From the NCBI RefSeq assembly GCF_001723175.1, contig NC_064650.1, positions 1,550,001 through 1,614,000 on the forward strand: a stretch of DNA of 64,000 nucleotides, read 5' to 3'. This stretch comes from Penicillium oxalicum (taxonomy: Eukaryota > Ascomycota > Eurotiomycetes > Eurotiales > Aspergillaceae). The notes under the pieces are model-generated. The model saw nothing but the letters and a program-made list of their open reading frames with translations. It did no database searches and was not told where the DNA came from. Below are positions 34,601 to 47,358 of this stretch, one piece after another. A program made the translations under genes and the position numbers. The stretch's first letter is position 1; the number at the start of each line of letters is the position of its first letter.

Positions 34601-36337
34601 CAAACGGCAATTGGATCAAAATGCCGGATGTCTTATCATTGGTGGCAGGGGTAGGATCTCGCATCCGTCGACCATCGATCCGTCATAGGTGGCCTGGTCC
34701 ATGAGGGGAATCCTTTCACTGCCACCAACATGGACCCGATTCTTCACAACCATGTCAGGAGTTGAGAATCAAGACCACATGAATAAGGGGAAGGGAATGA
34801 CCAAGTCGGCATAGTCCCCCGATACACCGTCTCTCCGCCGTGGCTTGGGAAGTTTCAAATTCGGCTCACACCCACTGGAGAGAGGCATACGCACACACAG
34901 GAAAGATCAACGACACATTCCATGGTTCCATCGGCCGTTGAACCTGATTCTCCCTCTTGCTTGTTCCATCACCTTTCGGGCGGTCATGACCTACCTCTCT
35001 GTGACCGGACGAGCTCAGGACCGTTGATCCCCAAGTCGGACAGATTCTGCCTTAGAAGATGAAGAATCATGAATGCCTGGTGCACCTTGCTCGGGCCCCG
35101 GTTCATCCGAATCATCCCCCCGGGGGCCTTTAGCCTTCTGCACCTTTATTAATTGAGACTCATGAACAGGGATTCAAGCCGGTCGATTTCTGCTCTCGTC
35201 CAGTCTACGTCTACCGGCCTGCTGCCCGTTGAACAGCAGCCGGATCGGACAGCTACCTGTCCCTCCGTCGGCAGTTAATCTCGCAAGCTGGAGCAATTCC
35301 CGCAAGGGTTCTGCTCTCCGTGAGGATAGAACCAGGTCATAAAATTACAGATCAAGCCTAGGTGAAGCAAAATAGATGAAGCTTTGCATAACCGGTGAAA
35401 CTGTGTCTCTCTAAAAACTCCCCCAAAACAATTAGCCAGTCTGGATCCAGCGGTCCCGTCGGTGGTCGTTCCTGACAGCCAACCGAGGGCTGAGAGCTTA
35501 GCAAAGACGGCTCATCATTGATCCACTGACAAGTCGTGGCCATCCAACCACAACCCTGCGACAGGTTGGTACTTGGTACCAGAGGAGACTGAAAGGCTGA
35601 GGTAATCCGACGGTCCTCGATGATGAATGTTCAACATGTAAGACTTATTTTTACCCAACCCACCAAGGATCACACGAAGTTCTCGGACCTACCCTTACCA
35701 TCTGACATGCAGACAATCCCTGGAGATCATCAAAGACTATGAATCTGGCTTTCTCGATGCAATCTGTGAAATGACGACTGGCCAGAGGTGAGACCGTCAG
35801 AGAACGAAGAAGAGGACCCCCTCACACTACGAGAGAATATACTCGTCGGACGCGGCATTCAATCAGGTGGGCCGTCCTCTTCTCGACCTATTGTCCTGTC
35901 AATAGGCTGCTTCTTTTCTTCTTTGTTTAAGCGCTTCCATGCCTTCTGGGGCCGTCTTGGCGAAATCAATTTCGGTTCTACTATATGTTCTTTTCGTTTT
36001 CTTCTTTTTCAGTGTTGGGGCACGGGTTTTCCTTTTTTATTATTGCAGTATATCAACGCACCCCAAGTAAGAGACCGCCCAGTTGAGGCCAGAGTTTCTT
36101 TTTGGACCGGACGAATGACCGCAAATCCTATCCACCAGTGGATCGTAGGCGCCATTCGGCCGGTGGCGTGGGGGACTAAATGCCTAGTCAGGCAAAACCT
36201 CCTGGATGCCGGTGCTGGGGCCGCAGGCTTATCTCTCTTTTGGGACAAAAATCGTAAACGAAGATCAACGGATCGCAGTCGGTGGTGGATAACTGGGTGG
36301 ACACCGATAGGAGGGCAATCCTGGCACAAGGCCCCTC

Positions 36338-36338
<1 letters not shown>

Positions 36339-36372
<34 letters not shown>
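36339..36372. repeat. Homopolymer of 34 C (G on the minus strand)
   Basis: Uninterrupted C run, preceded by gcccctct. A G run this long can fold into a G-quadruplex. Length may be approximate for technical reasons. Confidence 0.9.
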
Positions 36373-36373
<1 letters not shown>

Positions 36374-38223
36374 TCTCCCTCCTCGGTTAGATGTGAGACT
36401 GGAAGGTGATACATAACTAGTAGGTTCACGTTGTTCCATCGATTGATTGACCTGGCCCCTCCAGAGTCGGACTTCGGATTCCATCAACCGAACTTGGTCA
36501 GTTGGTCATACATTCTCGGGCTCGGGGACTGAAAATCGAGTAAAACCTGGTCGATCACTTGGGTGAGAACCGAGGTTTCCTCAACGTCCTCGGCCGGTTC
36601 CATTAAGATGCGTGCAGAGGACCCAATGACCAGATCGTCAAGGATTGAATCCCGCCGACTGGACTAAGCGCATAGAGCAATCAAATTAGTGTCGTGATGT
36701 CTAGGCATACAGCGAGACTCTCCATGGATGCAAGCTGGTCCAAATACGCTCTTCATTGTATCCCCCCCCTGTCTGGTCGGTCTGGAATGCGTCCGTCCAG
36801 GAGATGGTACAGTTGGCATGTGTACAGTCCGACAGGATGGCGCACACGCTTTGGGACCAAACCCACGCGTATGCCAAGTCTCGTGCAGGAAACTGGATTG
36901 ATCTATCTGTCAATGGCTTCTGGTCTTTCCGCCCTCTATTTGGATTTTGGATTTTCTTCTTCTTTGAGGCGGCCTCTCGGCGGGAGTGTAGGTGGGCACC
37001 TTGATTTTCGATCATGATCGAATTTTTCGACGCTAACCCGCTGGATCGACATTTCGGCAAAATTGACATCATGAGTTTGTTTTCTCATGTGACAATGAGG
37101 CTAAAGGATCAGCAGGACTGTTTAATATCAGAAATATGATGAAACAACCTCTTCCTCAACAAGGTTTGATGAGCCTTGGCCTGTGCTCCGTCCCTTTCCT
37201 TTCCCCCCTCAAATCAGTCTCTGGAACCGATCGCGAGTCTGTCCAGTTCGTCGACCTCTTTGCTATTTTCGGTTGGCGGCCATAGCGCGCGAGCGAAGAG
37301 CCGCGGGCCACCTGGTCTAATGAAATGAGGAGGATTTGGCTCCTTTGGCGACCGTTCCGACCACAAGGAGCCGAAAAGGCCCCACCGAGCCTGTTCAAGA
37401 GCCCGTTTCAACGGCGATGATTTTATTTCGACAGCCGAACCTTCAACGTTCACACCACGTCACGAGACGGAGGATTGGACCATCGTCACAGTGTCGATGT
37501 AGATCGATCCAAAGGGTCATCCTGCCCACCCTCCCTCCCCTCCTTTATTCTCTACTTTCTCAATGTTGCACCGGCTGAACCGCACTCGCGTTCGTCCCCT
37601 GTGGCACGGCGATCCGATCTGCAAAATGTCAACCGGGATCGCCGCCTAATTGGGCGCAAAATCCTCTTGCGCGTTTTCTGTTCCGGGTTAAGCTTGAATT
37701 GAAAACAGCAAGGTAGCCGAGAAAGTGACTCGATGAGAAAAGTTTATTCGCGCTCCGTCAGCCCCGTCGTGTATATGGCCACATTAATATCTGCGCTCGT
37801 AGAGTTACAGTACCTTGTTCATTTCGGGATACCTTGCGTCTCGATACTCCTTGTTAGGCCGAGTCACCACCGCCTTCGAGGGCGGAACTGCTGATCATTT
37901 TTCGATTCACGTGTCGACCATCGTGATCTGGACAGGGGAGTGCACGTGCTGAGACAAGGTGGAAAGGAATCGCCCGACGGCATTTTCATCACCGAAGGGG
38001 GGCATCGGGACTCCCGAAAGTTGCAAACCTTCTTCAGCCTTCGAGGCCCATTTCGGCACTGCGACAAGGTGCACCAGGGGGTGATCCTCCACCTGGTGTT
38101 CCGAGGCTCTCTCACGGGTGGATTCATCGAGGGCGAGGGAATCAGGTCATCCATGGATTTCGTATTCGGAGCCTACGTTTTACCCGAACAAATACCGGCT
38201 CAGCGCTAACGACCGGATGTGCG

Positions 38224-38238
38224 CCCCCCCCCCCCCCC
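38224..38238. repeat. Homopolymer of 15 C
   Basis: Second long C run in the same gene-poor region, about 1.9 kb from the first. Confidence 0.85.
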
Positions 38239-38387
38239 TTATGGGTACATCATTTCAATAAAAACGGCACCGAATCAGGAGAATACGCCACTTGAACAGG
38301 ACAACGCACGAACAATAGGAAACAAGAGCCACGACGGGCCCAAACAGGGCTCCGGTTCCTTTTTTCTTTTATTACCTTTCCGTTTTG

Positions 38388-38403
38388 AAAAAAAAAAAAA
38401 AAA
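38388..38403. repeat. Homopolymer of 16 A
   Basis: Uninterrupted A run, 150 bases from the 15-C run. Confidence 0.8.
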
Positions 38404-39663
38404 GAGCAAGGTTTCTTGGCTGGTTGTTTGGGGGGGAACCGCCCAGGCCAGCGACTGCCGGCATGTGTCGTTCAAGAACATGGTCCGTTACACTCAAAAA
38501 AAAGGCACCTCGGACCTACCACGCATGGTACGTGCGCCAGTCGAGGGATATGGCAAAGTACTCGGTATATCACGCCTGGTCGGCCATTGACTTAACTTTA
38601 ATGCACGGGCTTGGTGTCCATTCATTTCATCGTGTAACCTGCGCGCCCGGCCCGAGTGAATGATGGGCGACCCTGTGGTATCTTAGGTAGAGTGGACCAG
38701 GTGGCTTGGTATCAATTCCTCGAGACCATCATGCATACGCCAAGCCAAGACTACAAAATAACACCTTGGTTGAAATGCAGCTTACTCATTGTCGTCTTCC
38801 CTTGTGCCTTACCCCCCTCCACTTCCATTCTTCTACCGATTTATATCTTGAATATCATTGGGACACCTCCCCAACCTGACTAGTCCCCTATTTGTTCGTC
38901 GGGGCGCAGATCGATGTTACTATTCCTGTCTTGTATCTCAACCACCGGTCATCCCAGGTCAGGATTAATAAAGGTCTTCAGTCCGTGTCGCTTCCTTTGC
39001 ACCCGTCTCAGCTTCAAGGAGACCATAGGGTCACCGCGCCAATACCTTGATAAATGCGATGTAAACTGGGCGTTTTGGGAAGGCGCCGGGGCTTTTGAAC
39101 GTGCGTGCTTCTTCCGGTGGCTCTCTCAACATTTTAGTCATGACATTCCATTGGCAGCCCCTTTTCAGCCAAGAGTTCAATACCGAATCCTTCTCATCCC
39201 CGATTCCAAAAAACTCACCGAAGCACAGGTTGCACCGTGAATTCAAATCTCCATATGAACATGCCAATGTACCAAACTCGGTCGAAGCGGGGTGATCTCA
39301 GGGCCTCGAATCATTCTGTCCTCGACTCCAGTCGAACGGCACTAACTCAACGTCTTCATGGAGCTAGCGATCTAGTGCGCTCTATAACCTTACGAGGAAA
39401 CCTGAATTGACATCTTGTACGAGTCGCACCTGCCCGGCGCTAGACGAAGAAAAGGGAGGGGGGGAAAAGGGCCTAAAAAAAATCAAAACAACACATTTGA
39501 GGGGAGAAAAAAAAAAGTGCTAACGCCCGGTTCCTGAACGGAACGCGGTGCCTGTGGCCCTTGTGCAGCACACCAACGCTAATGTACTGTAACTCTGCTA
39601 CTGCATGCCGGGGGGTGAACAGGTCTCGGTATGTTTTGCATCGGCCGTGCTCGCCTCGAGGAC

Positions 39664-39681
39664 CTCTCTCTCTCTCTCTCT
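39664..39681. repeat. CT microsatellite
   Basis: About nine CT units in the gene-poor region. Confidence 0.75.
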
Positions 39682-42002
39682 GGATGAGGTGATGAGGACC
39701 ACTTTCACTTCATTCGACAGTATTTCCACCTCGAAATACAGTAGCGTCTGATCGAGTGCCGGTAGCGCAGAACCTTGGGTGCCGCAGGTCAGACGTCTAA
39801 GCCGTTAGTCGTTCGTCGGAGTCTGACGGGGCCCCGATTTTTATTTCCAATGGAGCTTCCCTTTTGGCTGGCAGGTGAGACAACAGTCACTCGGGTATGG
39901 CCAGGATGAGCGTCCAATCGGCGATGCCAAGTCCATCGGAATGAATGCTTTGAACTGTCGTCGCTGACTCGTTGGGGGAGTTGGTCGACAGCCATCCTCC
40001 CACTAGCCATGTAACTAGCGTGTAGTTTACTACTTATGTCCAATTTTGGGTGGGAAGGAACAATCCTGATCCAATTTTGAATGGCCTGGGCGTTGAAATT
40101 TTCGTGGCTTGGACTGTTATGGGCGATTTTGTTTGCTTGTCGCATTGGTTTTTGAATGATCGACGAAATGATAATTTGATCATGCCAGACTGAATCATGA
40201 TTGCCACCACCAGCCTGTAATAATCGGAGTTGATGACTCTTCCATGACCTTGCCCGGCGACCCCGAAATGGATGCGTCTGGGAGGATGTTGAGACCTTGA
40301 AGCATGTATGTATTCTATGAGTGTACGAGTTTTACGGCCATGAGGAACCAGTGACGCACTCCTATCAGCATTGTATGCAATGTTCATGTCGCCGAGTACT
40401 CAGAAGTGAGACGCCTCGCAGGTTCGATACGAGGTAGAGGAGGCACCTGCCATATTGGGTGACGAGGCTGATTCTTCACGTCCACTACATCTGCTCTTGA
40501 AGCTGAGCTCGTTTTCAACCCGGTCATTCTCATTGATGGGTCAAGGATACTCATTACTAGGGGCAAATGTCCATGATTGCGTCATGTTTTGTCCCTATTC
40601 GGTAAAAAGTCATGAATGAGACTACAAGAATCCTGCACCGGGTTGGAGCCTTTCTTTTGGCCCCGACTAGGAAATCCATGCAATTTATACATGCACACCG
40701 GAATTCTGGCCAATTGAACTGTGAGGGTGACAGGCAAATTAATCTTGCCAGGGGGCTTGAGCGAACTGTTTGTTTTTGTTTGTTTTTTTTTTTTTTTGTG
40801 CCAAAGATCGAATTTGCATGTGGTTATGCACTTGAACGACAGAATGCGATGTAAGTGAGAATTTGGTAAAAGTGCACAGTACCGTTGACAGACGACTGCA
40901 TTACTTGAAAGTGAAGAGTACGAAATTTTGAACGAAAAGACTCATGTGTTGACGTGACTTCAGGTCCAAGGCTTTTCTGGCTGTCCGCTATATGAACCAA
41001 TCACATTCACGTGCCACTGGATCGGAGAAATTTCCTCCTCCGATACGCGTGATATTTCCTCCGCGTTGGTTTCCCTCTCACAATCACCGCATCAAACAGC
41101 GTCATCATCTCATCCTAAGCCCGGTTCGCTTCTGAGAAACCCGAGGGACTGTATGAAACTCGCCTTGATGCTCGTGGGGACTTTTTGTATGAGGTTACCG
41201 CTGCCAGATTTTCTCTCGGGTCTGAATGAGTCGGGCCCGCCTCCCGTAGAACTCCCCGGTGGGCTCACTAGCAAGCATCCACCACAGCTTGACTGGACAG
41301 TTGGCAGGGAGCCCTGGTAGCGCACGCTGATGCACACTGCAACGCACTGGAGCGTTCAAGCTCAAGACCCCAAATTTGAGCACCGGAGCTTTGCGACCTT
41401 TTGCAATTCGCCCATTCTAGGCAAAAGCTGTCTTCGGATCTACCCTCCACCGCGAGAGAATCGGTTTGTCATCGAACCTTATCGACCGAAACTCAATTGA
41501 CCTGAAGGTTCCTACGTCCCAGGTTTCTTGTTCGTCCAACCGACCTCGCCTAAGTGGCTCCCAAACCTTAGAACCCAGCCGCCCGCAACTTTCTTTTCTT
41601 TCCCTGTCTCCTGGCTCGGATATGGCAGCAAGTTGTAACTCTACACGGAAACTCTGATGGGTCGGGAACCTAGAACACACGGAATTCTCCGACGGGCGAA
41701 TGTTGAAATCAAAACAGCAACAAATGGAGAAAAAAAAACCTACGCTTGTCTAGCATTCGTGCAGCGTCCTCGGTGCTCGGTATTCGATGCACGTCACCTT
41801 GAGGGACAAGGGCATGGCGCTCTCTTCCGTCTGCAGTTGATCGTTTCGGACAAGGACCAGCTTCGTGATCCGACTGTCATGGACCACAAGGAAGATGGCA
41901 AATATCCGACTTTCTCCCGCAGTGCCGCAGTACCGCGGGCCCTGACGGCTATTCTTAGCGTCCGGGTTCGCGGGTTGCTGATCTGACCTTGCGCCTTGAG
42001 CC

Positions 42003-42031
42003 CCCTGTCCCTGTCCCTGTCCCTGTCCCTG
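42003..42031. repeat. Hexanucleotide CTGTCC tandem repeat
   Basis: Four to five copies of ctgtcc. It gives a spurious Gln-Gly repeat in a minus-strand open frame. Confidence 0.75.
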
Positions 42032-45014
42032 CCCATGTTGTGCAATTGCTTCGGCTGGTCGGTCGACTCTCCCGTAGCATAAGACTGCCAAGCTGGAAGG
42101 CACTGAGGCAGTCAACCTCGCTGACGTGGGAAAAGCCCCTCCCCGTTAGACTCTGTGCAGCATTCTTAATCTAAATATGCCCGTTCCCTATTGGGCTGTC
42201 GAGCTCGTGGGCTCGACGTGAGGGGAATACCAGACCAGAAATCTAAGCCCTGCTGGTCCACACAATGTACACGATGCACCTGCTCGTGGGGTGAGAGATC
42301 TGAGCCAGTCTCCGAGAATCTCAACCAGTTCGCCGATGTGTGAGATCGAGGGGTCCGAGGGTTTGAAGCAGTGGCGGCTTTGAACCAAAAGCCAACCCCA
42401 GAAATCCCGAATTCCACGCAGTTTGTGCAAGAATGGGCGTGAGCTTGTGAACTCTTGTCAAGTAAGAGGGTGGGGAAAGGCAGTGAATCTTGCAAAAGGT
42501 AACACCATTGCCCTGTACTTTCTCCCTCTCCCTTGTATTTCTTCCCCCAAGCCCAGTCTCTCTCCTCTCTCGTGCGCGCGACACTCTCGATATTCACATG
42601 CCACGTATCGCCGGCCCGTGAGTTGAGACGGTCGCGGTGTGGCTTTCTTGCGTTTCAGCTTAACGATGGCGGAGAGACCGTTGACGCTCAAATCGCCATG
42701 GTCGATGTTTATTTGGACAGATGTGATCGTCATTTTGAATCGGAGATTTTTATTTTCCTTCGAGGACAAGTTTGGTGTGTGCATTTACCGTGTTGGGTCA
42801 AGCCTGCGCTTGACAAGGACGCCCGGGCGTGCTAGAGCATGCGGCTTCAGCTCGCTGTTTCAGGTTGCCAATTAGCTTTTCTTCTTTGGATTTCTTCGTG
42901 TCGATCGTCTCTTCTCTGTCTGTCCTCTCCACGGGAGCTCTGCCGCGGTGAACGGGAATGAAAAATGCTTGTCCCCAGACTGGCGTTGGGCTCGTGGCTC
43001 GTGCCTTGTGCCTCTTCCGTGGGCTATACACCATTTGATTCAGGGCTATTACTCCGTCTTTCGGAGATAAGGCTGTCTTTAATATGCAAGAGGGGGGCGC
43101 CCGTGGAGTTTTCCATTTTACCTAGGTTCATCCATCTAATTTATTAATCTCGGTCGAGATGAAGAAGTCGGAGAGATTTTAACACATGTGAAAGTACAAA
43201 ATAATCTAACTCGAGTAGTGTCTTCCAGCCGCCCGAGTGTGAAGGTTTTTCCAGATGAGTCGGGTGTTACCTAGTCCGTTCGGAATATATTCCACGCCCA
43301 ACCTTGCCTTGCCTTAGCGATGTCATTCCCTGGGTTTCTCGTCTAGGCTCTCCCATCTTGAACGAGGGTGAGCTGGTATTGTCGTTGGAGATTGCCCGAG
43401 AACCCTGGACCTAACATATACTTCATACTACTTATAGGCCAGCACGGTACGGGTGTTTGTCAGGTTTCTTTCTCGAAGGAAGCAAATCAAGCCTTGTTGT
43501 CTTCTAAAATATTCACCAGTCGGCATCGAATTGGAAGCGTTCACCTAATCCTGACAAATATCATCTCCACCTACCGTCATCTCTACACACGAATAAACAA
43601 CAAAGTTAAGTAAGAAAATAAATAAAAATAAAAATACAAAAATACAAAAAAACCCACCTAATTATAAATATCCAAAATCTCAACATCCCCACACATAACG
43701 CAACGCGAGCTCCAGTCCCACATCGTAGTCGAGGTCGTTTAAAAGCGGGTGAGATGTAACAGCTCATACGCCAATTGTCCGGAGCCGAACCTTCACTCAA
43801 TTCGATGTGAAATTAAATTTGAATGTTTGATCCCGCGCCGACAGAACATTATGGACTTTTTTTAATTTTTCTCTCCCTTCCTTTCAACTGAAGGTCAATC
43901 TTCATCCGTTGTTTCCAAACAATTTCTACCGAATGGAGCTGTTTCCAATAACATTGGAGAATTGACCTAGGGGTGAACAATTGGACCCTTTCCAAGTCTC
44001 TCGCTTAGGCGGGTAGGGTGGGCAAAGGATTCTGTCTGGCAGAATGGATGTAGATCGTTTGGCTTGTGGGTGTCTGCCTTGGTTCGACTGGGGATAGACT
44101 TTTTTTTCAGTATTCTTGTTGATAGTTTCTGGTTCTGGGCTTTCTCTCTCTCTCGATTTTCATGTGGCTTCTATCAATATTCTCTATATGTAGGTACGTG
44201 GGGAATTGACAGGATTACATTCTGCAGGGAGCGAGGAGAGGAGGGCTTGTTTTTTGTTTCTTTTCATATGGGGGGTATTTAATCCATTTCTATTGCGAGT
44301 GGCAAACCATGCTTGGATATTTTGGTCCTTGAGAATGACCTACATTGAGAGCATGCCCAGAATCTTCAGGTTCAAATTCCATGAATTTGCTTCACTTTAT
44401 CGAAAAAAAATACAAATTGAGTGCGCCTTGAATGTCATGTCCAATCAATTGCACTGGCCTTGTCTATCAAGACAATTGCTCAAATAGAAATATACTCGTG
44501 CGTATCTCGTATCATGTGAACGAGCGAGCCCAGGCAAACAAATTGTTCAATATGCAGAGACCCGAGATTACGTCTTTGTGCATAAAAGTAAGCTGAGAGT
44601 CCAGCGAATCGGCGAAGCAAGATGAGATGTGGTGTGGGTGGACGGGCGAACGGCAAGCCAATTGAGGATGACAACCTGGAGATGAGTATCGAACAATCAC
44701 CCGGATAGATCCGAGACAGAGTTGGAACGTCGAATGCCACAAATTCATCTCGACCAGAAAGGATGCGGTGGAGGTGGACGAGGGTTTGATAGCTACGAGC
44801 CCAAGACTACGATGACGGTTGACTTACCGTGAAGACACCAAAGTCACGAGGATCCGAAACAAGACAACAAAACAAGAAAAAAAAGAGAAGGATTGAGAAA
44901 ACCGATCACATTATTACTCCAGTAGACCCATGGGTATTGCAAAAATTCATTGATTCATTTTTGCTGCAAACTATCATTTTTCACCAAATCCAAAGAACAG
45001 TCGGGAGAGCAAAT

Positions 45015-46355
45015 CTAGTTCTCGTGGAGAACGTTGGCGAAGCCAGCGGAGGCACGCTCGGGCTTGCCAGCCTCGACCTTCTGCTGACCAAGCTTCTGCT
45101 TGGAGTAGGCAGCAGCGTAGGGGTTGAGGCGGAGCATGACCTGCTTGTTGCGGAGAGGGTTCTTCTTCTGGACGTTGACGCGCTTGGTGCGGGCCTCACC
45201 CTTGGGGCCGCGGACAACGGCCTGGATTTCAGAGGAGTTGATCAGGCGGGTCAGGTCAGCGTTGGCAACCATGGCGGAGGGCAGGAGGAAGTCCTTCTTG
45301 AGGGCGGAGGGAGTGGTGGTGGTGCCGTAGACCTGGTCGAGGGCCTCGAAGGCGGAGGAGGTCCAGACGATGAAGCGGCCGAGGTGACCACCGGGGGCGA
45401 GCTGGAGGAGGTTCAGGGAGAAGACGGAGGAGGTCTCAACACCGGGAACGTTGCGGAAGGCACGGACGAGCTCCTTGCCATCGACCTCGGGGTTGTAGAC
45501 AACCAGAGGACCGCGGCGCTGGCGGAAGCGGCGGTTACGCAGCTTACCCTTACCAGCACGGAGCTTGCGGGACTTCTGGACCTTGACGAGGTCCTCACCG
45601 GCACCGATAGCCTTGAGGAGGGCAATGGCGGCCTTGGTCTTGGTGAGAGCGGCACCCTCGAAGGTCTTGGACTCAACGACGAGGGGGACCTCGGGGACCT
45701 TGGCGACACGGTGACCGCGGGCGAAGAGCAGAGCGGGGACGGAGGAAGCAGCCAGAGCAGAGGCGGTAGCGAAGCGCTTCTGGTTCAGGTTGAGCTTCTG
45801 GTGCCACTTGCGCCAGACCTTGGTGGGAGCGAACATGCGACCGGAACGGCACTGGTTACCGAAGGCAGCCTGACCGGCACGGTGAGTACCACCACCAGAG
45901 ACACGGGGGATACGGGCGACAGCACGGCCTGGTCAAATGCAAATTCAATCGTCAGTTCCGATTTGTACCAATTTGGCTTGCTCAAAGTGCGAGCTGATTT
46001 CCCCAGCGTCCTTGCCGTCCCAATTTTTATTGGAAAATTTGCATCTTGAAATCGAAGAAAGAAATTTCATCCTCACGTACCGGTACCCCAGGACTCAGCG
46101 GAGGTCTGCTCGCCAGCCTTCTCGCTCACAGCGTAGGGCTGTCTCTTGTTCTTGGCCATGCCAGTGTGCACCTGCCTGTGATTCGAGATCCGTCAGCATT
46201 TCCACGTTGCTTTCCTGGTCTTCGAATCTCGCGATGTCGACGTACTGGACGATATCCGGGCGGATGGGAGCACCGAAAACGGTGGGCAGGGGCTGGGTGG
46301 CCCCGGAGGGCTTGCCCTCGGCCGTGGCGATGGAGACAGTAGGGCGGGAGGCCAT
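45015..46355 (-). CDS. rpl4: 60S ribosomal protein L4 (uL4)
   Basis: Three exons on the minus strand (46246-46355, 46081-46175, 45015-45928) join to 372 residues, the usual uL4 length in fungi. The start [18 protein letters not shown] and the conserved [20 protein letters not shown] and [20 protein letters not shown] are typical. The internal extended loop ([20 protein letters not shown]) lines the peptide exit tunnel and contacts 25S rRNA. The Lys/Arg-rich C-terminal extension is present ([20 protein letters not shown]). Very strong codon bias produces a long open frame on the opposite strand, which is an artefact. Confidence 0.97.
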
Positions 46356-47358
46356 TGTTGTCGGTCGATGTCGATGGTGAGGTTGAAGTCCAAAGAATTG
46401 CCCAGTTCGGCGTGTCCTGTGGAATTTTTCGCTTACTGAGCTAGGCCGGTCGTGGGTCTTAAAGAACCCTAAGCCCTGGTTACTTATTTTGGACAAGCCA
46501 GCCGCAGGGTGCGGGCCCGTGCTTGCTTATGTCACCCGACCCCGCCATAGTCACGTGAATATCCGTCAAGTCTTGATTGCGCATCGTGCCGCTGCATACA
46601 GACACTGTGATAAGCACAGGGATTTTCACAACTGCCCTGAACATCGCTAGGAGATATAATGTGGCTTCGCCCACCACCAAGGGTTGCTCGTCCAATCCAC
46701 GTAAATTGATCCATCCACGGTCAGAGTGATCATCCAAGTTGCTGTCGGACCCTGACTTGAAATGTGACTCCACCAACCGTTTACACTGCACTCAATGCCA
46801 AGCCAGTAGCCGCTGTGTATTTAGACTGGTCGCATCACATATTTAGTCCCCAATGGAGACTCTCCATTATTCCTGGGCTCTCTATCAAGAAATGCTTCTT
46901 TCTCGTCAATTTCAGCCTCCTAGGTCTGCCTGATCTTCGGCCAGTGTTTCCGGATCCCAGTGGCAATGCCACGAAAGACGAGTTGTGCAAGGAATTAGCA
47001 GCGAAGTCTTCCGGCCGCTGGCTCTTTCGTTTGGTGTTTAGGCGCTCTGCGTGGGGATTTCGGGCAGGGGATGTGTTTCAATCACTCTTCTCCTTGGGCT
47101 GCGGCGGGGGCCAGCGCTTACTTGCCGCATCGGCCCAGAAATGAAGTGGCGCCTGCATCTATGTGCCTTGATCCAGGGATGATCTGTTCATGTACAAAAG
47201 GGTCTCCCGCTTCTAGAAAATGTATCATACCCAATATTTGATCTTTAATACATGGATACAGACCAGTGAAAGTCGTCACTTGTTCCTCGTTTAATTCAGG
47301 TCCTCATCTGTGTCCTCGCGGAGTCCTTGGACTGGCGTCGGTTTTGTTCCTGATCATC
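46356..47358. promoter_or_regulatory. Divergent region between rpl4 and the DUF3433 gene
   Basis: It contains the rpl4 promoter and the promoter of the plus-strand membrane protein gene. No ORF with coding character is seen. An upstream exon of the DUF3433 gene could lie here, as its frame stays open to 47266 without an ATG. Confidence 0.45.

Larger units (their letters stand above)
30533..45014. other. 14.5 kb gene-poor region upstream of the zinc-cluster regulator
   Basis: It lies between the regulator start and the rpl4 stop codon, both minus strand, so the region is 5' of the regulator. All open frames are short, overlap on several strands, or consist of low-complexity sequence. I found no in-phase exon series, tRNA or rRNA. 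It is rich in homopolymers (27 T, 34 C, 15 C, 16 A) and polypurine tracts on the plus strand, that is CT-rich on the regulator's coding strand. Possible contents are a long 5' leader or promoter, non-coding transcripts, or an unannotated multi-exon gene that I missed. Confidence 0.7.

Noticed and set aside
36339..36372. Possible CRISPR, IS or transposon signal in the desert
   Set aside because: No terminal inverted repeats, transposase-like frame or spaced repeats were found. Only simple homopolymers and microsatellites are present.
40400..40450. tRNA-like T-loop (ggttcgatac) with a short stem
   Set aside because: No acceptor, D or anticodon arms can be formed around it.
41750..42115. Minus-strand frame with a Gln-Gly repeat and an overlapping plus-strand frame at 41657-41986
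   Set aside because: The repeat is the translation of a short hexanucleotide microsatellite. Neither strand shows a conserved motif.
44060..44110. Second T-loop-like string (ggttcgactgggg)
   Set aside because: The stem relies on wobble pairs and the rest of a cloverleaf is missing.
44829..46049. 406-codon open frame on the plus strand opposite rpl4
   Set aside because: It mirrors the highly biased codon use of rpl4 on the other strand. Its product is Leu/Glu/Gly-rich with no domain, and rpl4 is certain.
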